DNA of 64,000 nt, taken from positions 1,847,393-1,911,392 of the forward strand of contig JABTUM010000002.1 in the NCBI GenBank assembly GCA_015075375.1, given 5' to 3'. Made by a program: the position numbers and the translations under genes. This document shows positions 49,575 to 58,831 of this stretch, in pieces. The notes below the pieces were generated by a model that saw only the letters and a program-made list of their open reading frames with translations, was not told the origin of the DNA and searched no databases. Position 1 is the first letter of the stretch; every line of letters starts with the position of its first letter. Source of the DNA: Planctomycetota bacterium. Lineage in GTDB: Bacteria > Planctomycetota > SZUA-567 > H5-PLA8.

Positions 49575-50384
49575 CTAAACCCGTTCCGATTTCCGCGCCA
49601 GCCGCTGCCAGGCGGCATACAGCAGCACTCCAGCCACGAACGATCCGCCCGTCCATGCAGCGATGCGCCAGCCTTGCGGCTCTTGCACGACCGGGGCCGG
49701 TGGCGCGGGCGGCGGCGGCTGAGGCACGGGAATGCGGGGCATATTTTCGGGAAGCGGCTTCGGCGCCTCGGGAACGCGCAACTCGAACGCGGATACCGCC
49801 GCTGTAAAGTCCTGCTCGCCGCGTTCGGCTTGCTCTTTCGCGGCTCGCATCGAAATTTCGTAGAGCCTCTCGTTCGCGGCGACCAGCAGCGCCGTATAGC
49901 GCGTGGCCGGACGGCCGGTCTCCTCTAGATCGATCGCCACCCGCAACGCCTCGCTCTCGCTCACACGTTCCGGCGTCACTTTCAGGTCCGTGAATTTCAA
50001 ACGCGCCGCATGGGCGTACGCACGAATCCGCTCCTGGCAGGCCTCGGCATTTTGCGGCGACCAGGCCGGATCGAGCGGAATCCACGCAACTGCCAGCTCT
50101 CGGCGCGGCGGCGAGGCCGGGCGCGCGTCGACCAGGAACTGCGGCCGCTCGGGTTTCTCCGTGGCCTTGTCGTGAAACGCATACAGCGCAAGCCGATGAA
50201 CTTCGCCGGGAAGCGGGTAGTTGTGCGCGACGTAACCGGCGGGAACGCGCAGCTTCCAGCCCGCCGTGGGATTGATGAGCGACCACGGCTCGCGCGGCGC
50301 CGGAGGCAGTTCTTGCCCGTTCAAGCGAGGCAGCACGCCGGCGGCCAGCAGCCACCCGCATGCCAGCAGCAGGCGGGCCTTCAC
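49575..50384 (-). CDS. Hypothetical secreted protein with C-terminal membrane helix
   Basis: GTG at 50384 is preferred: it overlaps the stop codon of the upstream gene as GTGA and gives a clean signal peptide (MKARLLLACGWLLAAGVL, cleavage near N-G-Q). The 269-residue product has a beta-rich domain (W-K-L-R-V-P-A-G-Y, Y-T-A-L-L-V-A-A-N-E-R-L-Y-E-I), a Pro-rich linker (about 210-235) and a C-terminal membrane helix with a basic tail, so it is probably a periplasmic domain held at the inner membrane. No family recognised. It is the last gene of a three-gene operon. Confidence 0.65.
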   Translation of the reverse strand: MKARLLLACGWLLAAGVLPRLNGQELPPAPREPWSLINPTAGWKLRVPAGYVAHNYPLPGEVHRLALYAFHDKATEKPERPQFLVDARPASPPRRELAVAWIPLDPAWSPQNAEACQERIRAYAHAARLKFTDLKVTPERVSESEALRVAIDLEETGRPATRYTALLVAANERLYEISMRAAKEQAERGEQDFTAAVSAFELRVPEAPKPLPENMPRIPVPQPPPPAPPAPVVQEPQGWRIAAWTGGSFVAGVLLYAAWQRLARKSERV

Positions 50385-51340
50385 GGACTTAACACCGGCG
50401 CGGGGAGTCGGGCTTGGCATTCCTGGCGGAAGCGTTGCACGAGGTTGCGTCCGATGGACGGCGCGGCTAGTTGCGCCAGCCGGGCATCGGTGGCTTCTTC
50501 ACGCCCTTTGAACGCATCCAATCCCGGTGCGGGCCGGCCCCCGGAGCGTTCCTGGATCTGCACCTGCTGCCGGGTGAGAAAAGCCTTCAGCCCGCCGGGC
50601 TCGTAGCCCAGACGCACGAGTAAATCCACGGCTTGCCGGTCGCAGGCCGCCAGCCTTTCGTAATCGTAACCGCGCGCCACGAAACGGTTGGCCGCTTGCT
50701 CCAACAGGTTCGAAAAACCGTTCGCATCCAGCCGGTTCAAATCGCCGCCGCCGGCAGGATTGAGCTCCGCTTGCAGCCCTTCCAGATCGGCCAGCGCACG
50801 CCGCGAAGCCGAGTAGGCTATGGCTTGAGCGAACAATCCCGCCAGTTCGGACTCGCTCCGGCACAACCGCAGCGCACCAAAGGTCACGAGTACATAGCCG
50901 CCCGGAGCCGCGTAGCAGGCCACCGTCTCGCTGCGCAAAATCGATACGGCCGCCGGCAGATCGGGCCGCTCCGAATGCGCGGCCAACGCCGCCGCCACCA
51001 AGGCCAAGTACCGTTCCAGCCGGTCGTTTTCGTGCCGGCCCAAGCGGCCTTGGAATTCCGCGGCCAAAGCTCGGCCCAATTCACGCTCCTGCTCGAAGGT
51101 ATAGGTTCCGGCCAGCGCAGCCGGCTCTTCGTGGGCGTTCCAGGCGCGCCGGACGTAATCGAAGGTACGCGGCTTCAACAGACCCAGTTCTTCGCCGGTT
51201 GCGCGGCCCGCGGTGGAGACACCTTCGGCGTAGCTCTTGACTGTGGCGCTCACCTGTTGCGCGGTTTGTTTGCAAGCCGCCGCCGCCAGCAGCGCGAGGC
51301 AGGCCAGCACGGGCAGGATGCGGAGCATTCGATCGCTCAC
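50381..51340 (-). CDS. M48-like peptidase without its zinc motif (pseudopeptidase)
   Basis: The 319-residue product (GTG at 51340, overlapping the upstream stop as GTGA) has a lipoprotein-like signal (A-A-A-C, Cys23) and then follows M48 peptidases: E-R-E-L-G-R-A-L near 87, V-A-C-Y-A-A-P-G-G-Y-V-L-V-T-F-G-A-L near 140-157, S-E-S-E-L-A-G-L-F near 162. At the zinc site, where M48 has H-E-I-A-H, this protein has A-Q-A-I-A (171-175), so both His and the catalytic Glu are lost. The downstream glutamate region reads A-A-C-D-R-Q-A-V. It would be catalytically dead and could act as a chaperone or regulator in the periplasm. An ATG at 51328 is a less likely start. Confidence 0.75.
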   Translation of the reverse strand: MSDRMLRILPVLACLALLAAAACKQTAQQVSATVKSYAEGVSTAGRATGEELGLLKPRTFDYVRRAWNAHEEPAALAGTYTFEQERELGRALAAEFQGRLGRHENDRLERYLALVAAALAAHSERPDLPAAVSILRSETVACYAAPGGYVLVTFGALRLCRSESELAGLFAQAIAYSASRRALADLEGLQAELNPAGGGDLNRLDANGFSNLLEQAANRFVARGYDYERLAACDRQAVDLLVRLGYEPGGLKAFLTRQQVQIQERSGGRPAPGLDAFKGREEATDARLAQLAAPSIGRNLVQRFRQECQARLPAPVLSP

Positions 51341-51906
51341 GGTTCCACCCCCACTTCCAGCGACGGCCAATCGGGGCGGTACACGCCCAACTCGCCATCT
51401 TGCAGAAAGCGCTCCAACTCTTCGGCGGACGGGTAGCTGCGTTCCGACTGCAAAACGGGCTTCAGGTCAAGCTTGCGGCGCTGGGCGTGCGCCGCGGCGC
51501 GCCCCGCGGGCACGTCGGTGGCCGGGGGAAATACGCGCCCGCCGTCCTCCAGCCAAGGCCGCACGGGCGCCGCGAAGGCCGGGGCGTGCGAACCCAATTG
51601 CGTGGCGTGCATCCAACCTTCCCGCGTCTCGGGTTTCCCCTCGGTTCCCGGGGCCGGGCGCACCTCGGCCTTAATGCGGACCCAATCGCCTTTCGTCTCC
51701 AGCACCTCCACGTCCTGCCCCGCCGCCAGCCGCCCGCGAGCGCTTCCTTCTTTCAAGCTCGGCTCCGAGCGCACCGGAGCCGCGCGTACGCGCAGAAAGC
51801 GCAGCGCCGGATCGGCCGCCGCGCAAGCCGCCCACACGAACGCGCCGGCCAGCGCCAACAGCAGCGCGGAATGCGCAGGGGAAACGCGTAGAAATCGAGC
51901 AAGCAC
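51337..51906 (-). CDS. Secreted SH3-domain protein
   Basis: The 189-residue product starts with GTG (GGAG nine bases upstream) and a signal peptide (S-A-L-L-L-A-L-A-G-A, cleavage after A-A-D/A-C-A region). Residues ~38-105 are a bacterial SH3 (SH3b) domain: R-A-A-P-V-R-S-E-P-S, A-G-Q-D-V-E-V-L-E-T-K-G-D-W-V-R-I and E-G-W-M-H-A-T-Q-L. The C-terminal part is charged and helical. SH3b domains often bind peptidoglycan. It heads the operon with the pseudopeptidase and the membrane-tethered protein, each coupled by GTGA overlaps. Confidence 0.8.
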   Translation of the reverse strand: MLARFLRVSPAHSALLLALAGAFVWAACAAADPALRFLRVRAAPVRSEPSLKEGSARGRLAAGQDVEVLETKGDWVRIKAEVRPAPGTEGKPETREGWMHATQLGSHAPAFAAPVRPWLEDGGRVFPPATDVPAGRAAAHAQRRKLDLKPVLQSERSYPSAEELERFLQDGELGVYRPDWPSLEVGVEP

Positions 51907-52015
51907 CGGTCATGACTCCATGCGGTAGCGGCCGGAACGATGATCGAAGGCACACGGGGCGAAGTCAAGCCGCCCCGCCGAACAGTCCGTTGAATAAGGG
52001 GCTGCTCGCCTCGGG

Positions 52016-52043
52016 TTGCACCGCCGTGGCGCTCCTTTAGACT
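52016..52043 (+). promoter_or_regulatory. Promoter-like element before the sugar kinase gene
   Basis: TTGCAC (52016-52021) and TAGACT (52038-52043) are separated by 16 bases, about 45 bases upstream of the ATG. The -10-like word TAGACTACCG also occurs directly before the dehydrogenase gene at 12773-12782. Confidence 0.45.
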
Positions 52044-52088
52044 ACCGGAGCTACCGATGCTGTATCGGCTGACTGGAGGCCCGCATTC

Positions 52089-53129
52089 ATGCCTTACGAC
52101 GTGGTGACGTTCGGAGAAGCCATGATCCGTTTACGCCCAGATTCCGGGCTGCGCCTTGAGCAGGCGCACCACCTGGAACTGACTGTGGGCGGCGGCGAGC
52201 TGAACGTGGCCGTGGGCTGCGCGCGGCTTGGCCTGTGGAGCGCCTGGGCGAGCCGAGTGCCGGACAGTCCGCTGGGACGCATCGTGGTGGGCAAAGCGCG
52301 CGAACAGGGCGTCTGCACCGCCGGTGTCGTCCACGCCAAAGACGGGCGCCAAGGGTTGTACTTCGTTGAAGAAGGCGCGAACCCGAGGGCGCAGGCCGTC
52401 GTTTACGACCGCGCCGACAGTTCGATCAGCCGCGTCAAGCCTGGCGAGATTCCCTGGGGTAAGCTGTTCGAAGGCGCCAAGCGCTTCCACGTCAGCGGCA
52501 TTACTCCGGCGCTCAGCACCAGCGCCGCGCAAGCCACCTTGGAAGCGCTCAAAGCCGCCAAGGCCGCCGGCTGCCAAGTCAGCTACGACCTCAACTACCG
52601 CAGCAAGCTCTGGACGCCCGAACAGGCCCGCGCTTGCCAGGAACCGTTGATGGAATACGTGGATCTGCTCATCACCACCGAAGAAGACACCAAGGTAGTC
52701 TTTGGGATCACCGCTAAGGGTGCGGGCGACGACGAGCATTTCAAGGAAGTGAAGTTCGAGAGCTACCGCGACGTGGCGCGGCAATGCGCCGAGAAGTTCG
52801 GTTTCTCCGGCGTGGCCATCACCTTACGCGAGAACCGCAGCGTCTGGTTTAACTCCTGGTCCGGGCTCTATTACGACGTCAAAGCCAAGGCCTTCCACGA
52901 AGCACCGCGGTATGAACTCGAAATCGTGGACCGCGTCGGCGCGGGAGACAGCTTCGCGGCGGGCTTGCTGGGCGCGCTGGTCATCAAGCCCGGCGACTAC
53001 GCCCATGCGATCCGTTTCGCGACGGCTATGAGCGCCTTGAAGCACACGATTCCGGGGGACTTCTGCGTCGTCACCCGGGGCGAAGTCGAGAAGCTCATGG
53101 AAGGCGGCGGCTTGAGAATCGTACGCTAA
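52089..53129 (+). CDS. PfkB-family sugar kinase, probably 2-keto-3-deoxygluconate kinase
   Basis: The 346-residue protein has the PfkB marks: F-G-E-A-M-I-R-L near the N terminus, G-G-G-E-L-N-V-A-V-G-C-A-R-L-G (the sugar-binding Gly-Gly region), Y-D-L-N-Y-R-S-K-L-W near 172, and the C-terminal D-R-V-G-A-G-D-S-F-A-A-G motif with the catalytic Asp. D-L-N-x-R-x-x-L-W and the length are typical of KDG kinases, but other sugar or nucleoside kinases share them. It would phosphorylate a sugar acid with ATP in the cytoplasm. GGAGG lies ten bases before the ATG. It is followed by the unrelated 1078-residue secreted protein. Confidence 0.88.
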   Translation: MPYDVVTFGEAMIRLRPDSGLRLEQAHHLELTVGGGELNVAVGCARLGLWSAWASRVPDSPLGRIVVGKAREQGVCTAGVVHAKDGRQGLYFVEEGANPRAQAVVYDRADSSISRVKPGEIPWGKLFEGAKRFHVSGITPALSTSAAQATLEALKAAKAAGCQVSYDLNYRSKLWTPEQARACQEPLMEYVDLLITTEEDTKVVFGITAKGAGDDEHFKEVKFESYRDVARQCAEKFGFSGVAITLRENRSVWFNSWSGLYYDVKAKAFHEAPRYELEIVDRVGAGDSFAAGLLGALVIKPGDYAHAIRFATAMSALKHTIPGDFCVVTRGEVEKLMEGGGLRIVR

Positions 53130-53246
53130 AGTCTGCCACGCGCCGGACTTTGAAGCGTCAGAAGAAGGACAGCAAAAGAGGCTCACCGGAGAACGTAAGT
53201 GAACGGTAAGGCCTCCCATTCCGAACGCTTCAGCCGAGGGACCGCC

Positions 53247-56200
53247 ATGAACCGCCGCGGCCGCATTTGCTTGGTATTGCTCCTGTGGGGTTTGGGGCTG
53301 CCCGCCGGCGCCGGCGAAGCGCCGGCCGCGGACAGCCCAGAGGCGCTGGTCAAGCTGCTCGAAGAAGGCGACTTCGACGAACGCCAGGATGCCGAGGCCA
53401 AGCTCAAGGAGATCGGGGAAGACGCCTATCCGGCGCTTAAAAAGGCCCTCGAAAGCCCCAACCTGGAAGTCCGCGAAATCGCCAAACGCCTCATGTCGCT
53501 CGAAGGCGAAGCCGTCCTGCGCATTCTCCTGATCGACGCCCAAGGCAAGCCGGCGGAAGGCGAAACCCTGACCTACTTCCTCAGGTCGGCCGCCCAGCAG
53601 AGCATCCATATGGGCTTTTCCAGCGAAGACCAGAAGACCGCGCCGACCGACGCGCACGGTTCGATTGTCTTGGAAGGCCTGAAAAACGGCGCCTACATGC
53701 TGAACATGCAATGGCCGCAAACTCAAGCCCAGCCGGAAGGGGGCTACTTCCAGCGCATGTACCTCGCCTCCGGCGTCAACCGGATCCGCTTCCGGTTACC
53801 GGCCATGATCAAGATTCAAGGCCTGGTTACGACAGGCAAAGAAGCGAAACCGCTCGCGGGAGCCAGCGTGGAACTTTTGCCCGACAGCGGCTTGCCGATT
53901 CCGAAATCGCCGGCGTTGCTGGAGCGTTTCCTCGAAGCCAACATGTTCGGACGCCAGCAGAATCAGGTTCAAGCCACCACCGGAGAGGACGGGCGCTTCA
54001 CGCTCGAAAAAGTGACCGCCGGCCGCTACCGCCTGCTGGCGCGCCACGAAGATCACGTGCTGGCCATCAGCGAACCGGTGGACGTAAGCGCCGAGCAGGA
54101 TATCGCGCTCGACAAACCGCTGGTCTTGTTCACGAAGGCCGAGACGCTGGGCGGCTTCAAAGTGATCGTACAAGACGAAGAGGGCAAGCCCGCCGCACAA
54201 GCGAAAGTGAAGGTCACGCTCGTGCCCTTGAGCGACGAAGGGAACGACGATGGCGGACTCGAAGGAATGGGCGCTTTCGGCATCCAACTCGGCCGCATGG
54301 GCCGCATGCAGGAGTGGCTGGCGCCGAAAGATCTCGAAACCGACGCGGACGGACGGGTGGAACTCAAGGAACTGCACCCCGGCAAATACCGCTTGGCGAT
54401 CGAAGGCGGCGGTGGAGCCGAGCGTGTGTGGGAAAGCTTCACGGTCGAATCCGGAGCGATCGTCGAACTCGAGCCGCGGAAAGCTCCCGAACCCGGAACG
54501 CTGCGCGGTACGATCGTGGACGGCGCCGGCAAGGGCGTTCAGCACGCGCAGTGCTGGGCGGTGGAATGCAGCACCTCGTTCGTCCGCGATGCGCTGGAGG
54601 CCGCGGCACGGCAGCATCCGTGGCAACTGCGTTCGATGGCGCCGCGCTCGGAGACCCCCATCACCAGCAAGGCCGATGGGAGCTACGAGATCGGCCAACT
54701 CTCACCCGGCCGCTACGTGCTCATCTTCGCGCTGCCCGACAACGCCATGGGCATCATCCGGAATCTGGAAGTGGCCGCCGGGAAAACGGTGGATGCCCCC
54801 AAACTCAACACCGGCGCCAAGGCCAAGGACGAGCACGGGGTCAAGCGCGTCAAGGGGACCGTATTGTTGCCCGACGGCCAGCCCGCATCGCAGGCGCAAT
54901 TGACGATGTTTATGGGCCCCAACTCGACTTGGGGCAGCAACGTCGGCGCCCAGGGGACCTTCGACTTCAACCTGAGCCACGGCGGCAACCGTTACTCACG
55001 GCCCACCCTGCTGATGGCGCGCGTGCCCGGTTACCTGCCCGCCAAGGTGGACCTCACGGCCGAAGGCGTCGATCTCACAAACATCAAGGTCAACCTGCAG
55101 CCCCAGCAATTCGGACGGCTGAAGGTGAAAGCGGTGGACGCCGAAGGAAAACCGCTGGCCGGCGTTTGGGTCACGCCCCAACGGGCGCCGAACAGCCACT
55201 GGAACGGCCGCCAGCAAGCTCCGCAATCGCGGACCACCAACGCTTTGGGCGAGGTCTCCTTCCGTGGGTTGGCAGTAGCCAAACGGCGCTTCTCGGTCGC
55301 TAAAAACGGCTACTTCCACGAAGGCTCGCTCGAAGTCGAATTGAAGGCCGACGAAGAAGTCGAAGCCACCGCGACTCTGAAGCCGGGCTTCGCCATCGAA
55401 GCCTCGCTCCGGGCGCCCGAGGGGTTTAAGGTCGAGGACGCGATCGTGTACCTCACTCCCGATCAGCTTGGATTCGGCGAAATGCGCAGCGCAAGTCCGG
55501 ACGAAGCCGGCGAGATTCGCTTCACCGGCCTCCCTCCGGGGCGCTACCAGCTCAACCCGTGTCTGCCCGGCTGCGTGCCCGCCTTGACGCGCTACCCGGT
55601 GGAAATCAAAGCGGCCTCGGAGAAACTCGAGATCGCTTTCGTGCCGCCTCCGCGCATCGCGTTGGATTTAGGTCCGGCGTGGGCCGGGGCGATGGTTCAA
55701 GCCGGCACGCCGCGGGACGCCGAGGAGAAAGAAGCCAACGGGTTCCTATTCCAACGCCAAGCCATGCTGCCCGCGCTGGATGCCCAAGGCCGCACCCGGT
55801 CACGCCCGCAGGAACTCAGTCCCGGGCGGTACGATCTCACCGTGTTCTCCGGCGAAGCCATGGGCCGCTTCTCCGGCATGCCGCGGCCGCGCAAGCAAGG
55901 CCAGTTCGCGATCGTTCGACGCATCGTTCAAGGAATCGACGTGGCGCCCGGCGCCACCGGGGAAGAGTACCTCAAGATCGCTCTCGAACCCGGCAAAGGC
56001 AAGCTCAAGGGCTGGATCGACGATGCCGGCGTAGGTGACAAACTGGCCCATACGGGACAGGTCATAGTGATCCTCGAAGGCCCCGGCGCGAAAGGAGAAC
56101 TATACCTTGCGCTGAACGCCGCCTACGGCGGCAACTGGCGCTTGATCGAACCCGAGACGGACGCGGCCGAAAAACCCGATGAAGCCAACCTGCGCACACG

Positions 56201-56483
56201 CTTCGACTTCGACGCGCTCCCGCCCGGCGCCTACACCCTGAAGGTCAAGACCTACATGCACCGCTACGACCCCGAGACGGGCGTCTCCACGCCGTTGCAG
56301 AGCCTGCTGCGGATCAACGGAAAAGACACGGTGGAGTTCGAAGTCGCCGAAGGCGCGGAAGTGGATCTCGGAAAACTCAGCTTGGAACTGACCGAACAAG
56401 CGCTCGCCGACATCGAGACGATGAACGCCATGCGCTACCCGAGCGAGTTCGGCGACGACGAGGTTCCGGTCTTTAAGCCTTAG
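53247..56483 (+). CDS. Large secreted protein with HEAT-like start and repeated carboxypeptidase-regulatory-like domains
   Basis: ATG at 53247 (GAGGG upstream) gives 1078 residues with a signal peptide (MNRRGRICLVLLLWGLGLPA, cleavage after A-G-A). Residues ~30-90 form a short helical HEAT-like repeat (L-L-E-E-G-D-F-D-E-R-Q-D-A-E). The rest is a chain of beta-sandwich units with the carboxypeptidase-regulatory pattern (G-x-V/L-x-x-x-G-K-P-x-x-x-A-x-V, then G-x-F/Y-x-L/V...L-x-P-G-x-Y-x-L), seen near residues 95, 190, 310, 420, 530, 630, 720 and 860. Such chains lie at the cell surface. Function unknown; no catalytic motif seen. Its stop overlaps the convergent AMMECR1 gene by 11 bases. Confidence 0.8.
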   Translation: MNRRGRICLVLLLWGLGLPAGAGEAPAADSPEALVKLLEEGDFDERQDAEAKLKEIGEDAYPALKKALESPNLEVREIAKRLMSLEGEAVLRILLIDAQGKPAEGETLTYFLRSAAQQSIHMGFSSEDQKTAPTDAHGSIVLEGLKNGAYMLNMQWPQTQAQPEGGYFQRMYLASGVNRIRFRLPAMIKIQGLVTTGKEAKPLAGASVELLPDSGLPIPKSPALLERFLEANMFGRQQNQVQATTGEDGRFTLEKVTAGRYRLLARHEDHVLAISEPVDVSAEQDIALDKPLVLFTKAETLGGFKVIVQDEEGKPAAQAKVKVTLVPLSDEGNDDGGLEGMGAFGIQLGRMGRMQEWLAPKDLETDADGRVELKELHPGKYRLAIEGGGGAERVWESFTVESGAIVELEPRKAPEPGTLRGTIVDGAGKGVQHAQCWAVECSTSFVRDALEAAARQHPWQLRSMAPRSETPITSKADGSYEIGQLSPGRYVLIFALPDNAMGIIRNLEVAAGKTVDAPKLNTGAKAKDEHGVKRVKGTVLLPDGQPASQAQLTMFMGPNSTWGSNVGAQGTFDFNLSHGGNRYSRPTLLMARVPGYLPAKVDLTAEGVDLTNIKVNLQPQQFGRLKVKAVDAEGKPLAGVWVTPQRAPNSHWNGRQQAPQSRTTNALGEVSFRGLAVAKRRFSVAKNGYFHEGSLEVELKADEEVEATATLKPGFAIEASLRAPEGFKVEDAIVYLTPDQLGFGEMRSASPDEAGEIRFTGLPPGRYQLNPCLPGCVPALTRYPVEIKAASEKLEIAFVPPPRIALDLGPAWAGAMVQAGTPRDAEEKEANGFLFQRQAMLPALDAQGRTRSRPQELSPGRYDLTVFSGEAMGRFSGMPRPRKQGQFAIVRRIVQGIDVAPGATGEEYLKIALEPGKGKLKGWIDDAGVGDKLAHTGQVIVILEGPGAKGELYLALNAAYGGNWRLIEPETDAAEKPDEANLRTRFDFDALPPGAYTLKVKTYMHRYDPETGVSTPLQSLLRINGKDTVEFEVAEGAEVDLGKLSLELTEQALADIETMNAMRYPSEFGDDEVPVFKP

Positions 56484-57108
56484 AGCCGCTCAATAGCCCG
56501 TCTTCACCGAAAACCTCGGCCCGGAACGCGCGCACCGCGCAGCGTTTCGGATCGCGCCATGCGCCGGCGGGAAGACCGGCTTTGTGCTCGCAGCACGAAT
56601 TCAGAAACGTTTCCTTATCCATCTCGAACTCGACGGCCACCTGCGGGAGGTACACGCCGCGCCGCCCTTCGTAAGTCCCACGCCCTTCGACGACGATCCC
56701 GTCCACGCCCAGGGCGAACGCCAGAGGCCCGGGCAGCTCGCGCGGCGGATGCAATACCGAGATATCGATCTCCAATTCAGGCAGCTCCTCGCTCGTGACG
56801 GGATCGTTCCGAAAGCGCGAATCGGCCGTGACGCTTTCCGCCGCCAGTCGCGCGACCGACCGGTACAAAGGCTCGCGGAATTCGAACGTGCCCAGGCATC
56901 CGCGCAGACTCTCGCCCGGCGGCAGCCCTTTGCGTTTGAAGGTCACGAAGCAAGCGCCGGGCGCAGTAAGGACGGCATCCCCAGACGGAGGCTCAGGCGC
57001 CGCGAAGACCGTGCCGTTCAGCGCATGCGCCGCGGCCGAACGCGCCAGTTGAAGAAGGTAAGTTCGCGCGGCGGGGCTCAGCGCGGCGGAAGCCGGCCCG
57101 GACGTCAC
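56473..57108 (-). CDS. AMMECR1-domain protein (AmmeMemoRadiSam system protein A type)
   Basis: The 211-residue protein carries the AMMECR1 marks: F-V-T-F-K-R near 55, the strictly conserved L-R-G-C-L-G (68-73), A-A-E-S-V-T-A-D-S-R-F, L-E-I-D-I-S-V-L, G-I-V-V-E-G-R and Y-L-P-Q-V-A. In many bacteria it belongs to a three-gene AmmeMemoRadiSam set, but neither a Memo protein nor the radical SAM partner is in the window. Its GTG start overlaps the stop codon of the FHA-GAF-HD-GYP gene (GTGA), so the two are translationally coupled. Biochemical function is not established. Confidence 0.9.
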   Translation of the reverse strand: MTSGPASAALSPAARTYLLQLARSAAAHALNGTVFAAPEPPSGDAVLTAPGACFVTFKRKGLPPGESLRGCLGTFEFREPLYRSVARLAAESVTADSRFRNDPVTSEELPELEIDISVLHPPRELPGPLAFALGVDGIVVEGRGTYEGRRGVYLPQVAVEFEMDKETFLNSCCEHKAGLPAGAWRDPKRCAVRAFRAEVFGEDGLLSGSKA

Positions 57109-58679
57109 GCCTGCGCCGCCTCACCGGCTGGCGTCTCGGAGGTGGTCTTGGCCGGCAGCAGACTGGGTCCCGAAGGCATCGTATCGACCTCCGAGATCGT
57201 CGCCGCATCCTTGACCGACGGGAAAAGCTTCCCGTGCCGGTACGCGACCATCAGCGCGCGAATCACGGTCATGTCGAACGCATCGCCGGCCTGGTTGCCC
57301 AGCGCGGTGAAGGCTTTGCGCAGATCCGCCGGATCGGGATCCTGACCCGGCGTCAGCTTGCCGTCGTCGTAGAGCAAATGGTCCAGCGCATCGGCGACCG
57401 ATACGATTCGCGCGCCCAGCGGGATGCTCTCGCCTTTCAGGCCCACCGGATAGCCCGTTCCGTCGAAGCGTTCGTGGTGTCCGCGTACGTACGTGACCAC
57501 GTCGCCCAGTCCGGGCAGCGTCTCGAGCAGCAGCGTGGCGTAGTGAACGTGCGGGTCGCCCTTTTTGACTTCACCTTTATCCGGCGCGCTCGAAACCACG
57601 CTCTTGAACTTCCCGATATCGTGCAGGTAGCCGGCGACTGTGACGCGCAGGACTTCCAACTCGTCGAGGTTCAACTGCCGCGCAATGGCCGCCGATGCCG
57701 TGCCCACGCGCTCGCCGTGCCCGCCCTGGCCCGTCTCGGCGGTTTCCAGGAGCGCGACGAGCTTGCCGATCAGGCCCATGAACATCCGCCGCCGGCCTTT
57801 GGTGGCGGAGAGCAGCGTCAGGTGCGCGCCCAATTGCGTGCAGATCGCGGTCAGCAGTTCCAGGTCTTCCTGGTCGAAGGTCTCGGCCAGCCGCGCGTTG
57901 ACGGCGTACAACGCGCCCAGTGCCTTGCGTCCGGACATCACCGGCACGCACAGCACGCTGCGAATCTGGTGCATCACGATCGAGTCGCCCGTCTTGAAGC
58001 GCTCGTCCTGCATCGCGTCGGCCGTCAGGATCGCCCGCGCTTCGGTGATCACGCGCTTCAGGATCGTACGCGAAATGGGGATCTGGCGGTTCTCGCCTTG
58101 CTGCTTCGTCGCGCGCGGAACGATCGCGCCGGTCTCCTCGTCCTTCAGGAACAGGTACAGATGATCGGCGGGCACGTACTCCTGGATCAGCGTCGTGATG
58201 TGCCCGAAGAGTTCGTCCTCGTCGATGTTGCGCGCCATCAACTGCGTGGCTTGGCAGATCGCGCGGAAGTGCTCCCCGGCCCGCGCGCTGTTCTCGCCTT
58301 CGCCGACGAACAAATCCTCGACCTTCAACTCCAGCGAGGTCTTGAACTCGGCCGCTTCGTCGTACTCGACATCCTTATTCTGCGTCTTGCCCGAAGACTC
58401 GAATACGATCTGCGTGCTGCCCAGGCGGATCACGTCGCCTTCGCGCAGCAGTTCTTCTTCCATCTGCTCTTCGTTGACGAACGTCCCGTTGCGGCTGCCC
58501 AGGTCGCGGATGAAGACCATCTCGCCCACGCGAAACACTTCCGCGTGCTCGCGCGAAACGCCCTTGTCGATGACCTGCAAAGAAGTGGTCGGATCGCGGC
58601 CGATAATAATCGGCTTATCCCCCTCGACTTGAACGAGGGAGTTCTTTTGCGGACCGTTTTTAATACGCAACTGCGGCAT
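57105..58679 (-). CDS. FHA-GAF-HD-GYP signalling protein
   Basis: The 524-residue cytoplasmic protein has an N-terminal FHA domain (G-R-D near 27, G-V-S-R-E-H near 40-45, S-R-N-G-T-F-V near 62) that binds phospho-Thr peptides, a GAF domain (about 138-288), and an HD-GYP domain with H-D-I-G-K (353-357), H-H-E-R-F-D-G-T-G-Y-P (401-411), the motif of cyclic di-GMP phosphodiesterases. ATG at 58679 is used; a TTG further upstream is possible. TATATC lies upstream as a -10-like word. An FHA input fits signalling from the Ser/Thr kinases in this window. It is coupled to the AMMECR1 gene. Confidence 0.92.
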   Translation of the reverse strand: MPQLRIKNGPQKNSLVQVEGDKPIIIGRDPTTSLQVIDKGVSREHAEVFRVGEMVFIRDLGSRNGTFVNEEQMEEELLREGDVIRLGSTQIVFESSGKTQNKDVEYDEAAEFKTSLELKVEDLFVGEGENSARAGEHFRAICQATQLMARNIDEDELFGHITTLIQEYVPADHLYLFLKDEETGAIVPRATKQQGENRQIPISRTILKRVITEARAILTADAMQDERFKTGDSIVMHQIRSVLCVPVMSGRKALGALYAVNARLAETFDQEDLELLTAICTQLGAHLTLLSATKGRRRMFMGLIGKLVALLETAETGQGGHGERVGTASAAIARQLNLDELEVLRVTVAGYLHDIGKFKSVVSSAPDKGEVKKGDPHVHYATLLLETLPGLGDVVTYVRGHHERFDGTGYPVGLKGESIPLGARIVSVADALDHLLYDDGKLTPGQDPDPADLRKAFTALGNQAGDAFDMTVIRALMVAYRHGKLFPSVKDAATISEVDTMPSGPSLLPAKTTSETPAGEAAQA

Positions 58680-58831
58680 AATGAACGCTGACTCGCCCTC
58701 GCGGACCGACTTCTTCGCCCGGCGGTCCCCGAACCACCGGTGCAAAAGATATATCGTTCCCGAGCTATGCCCTTAAAAAGTGGACGCACCTCGTAAAGCC
58801 CATGCTGCCGCCACTCGCGACAACATGCCCT

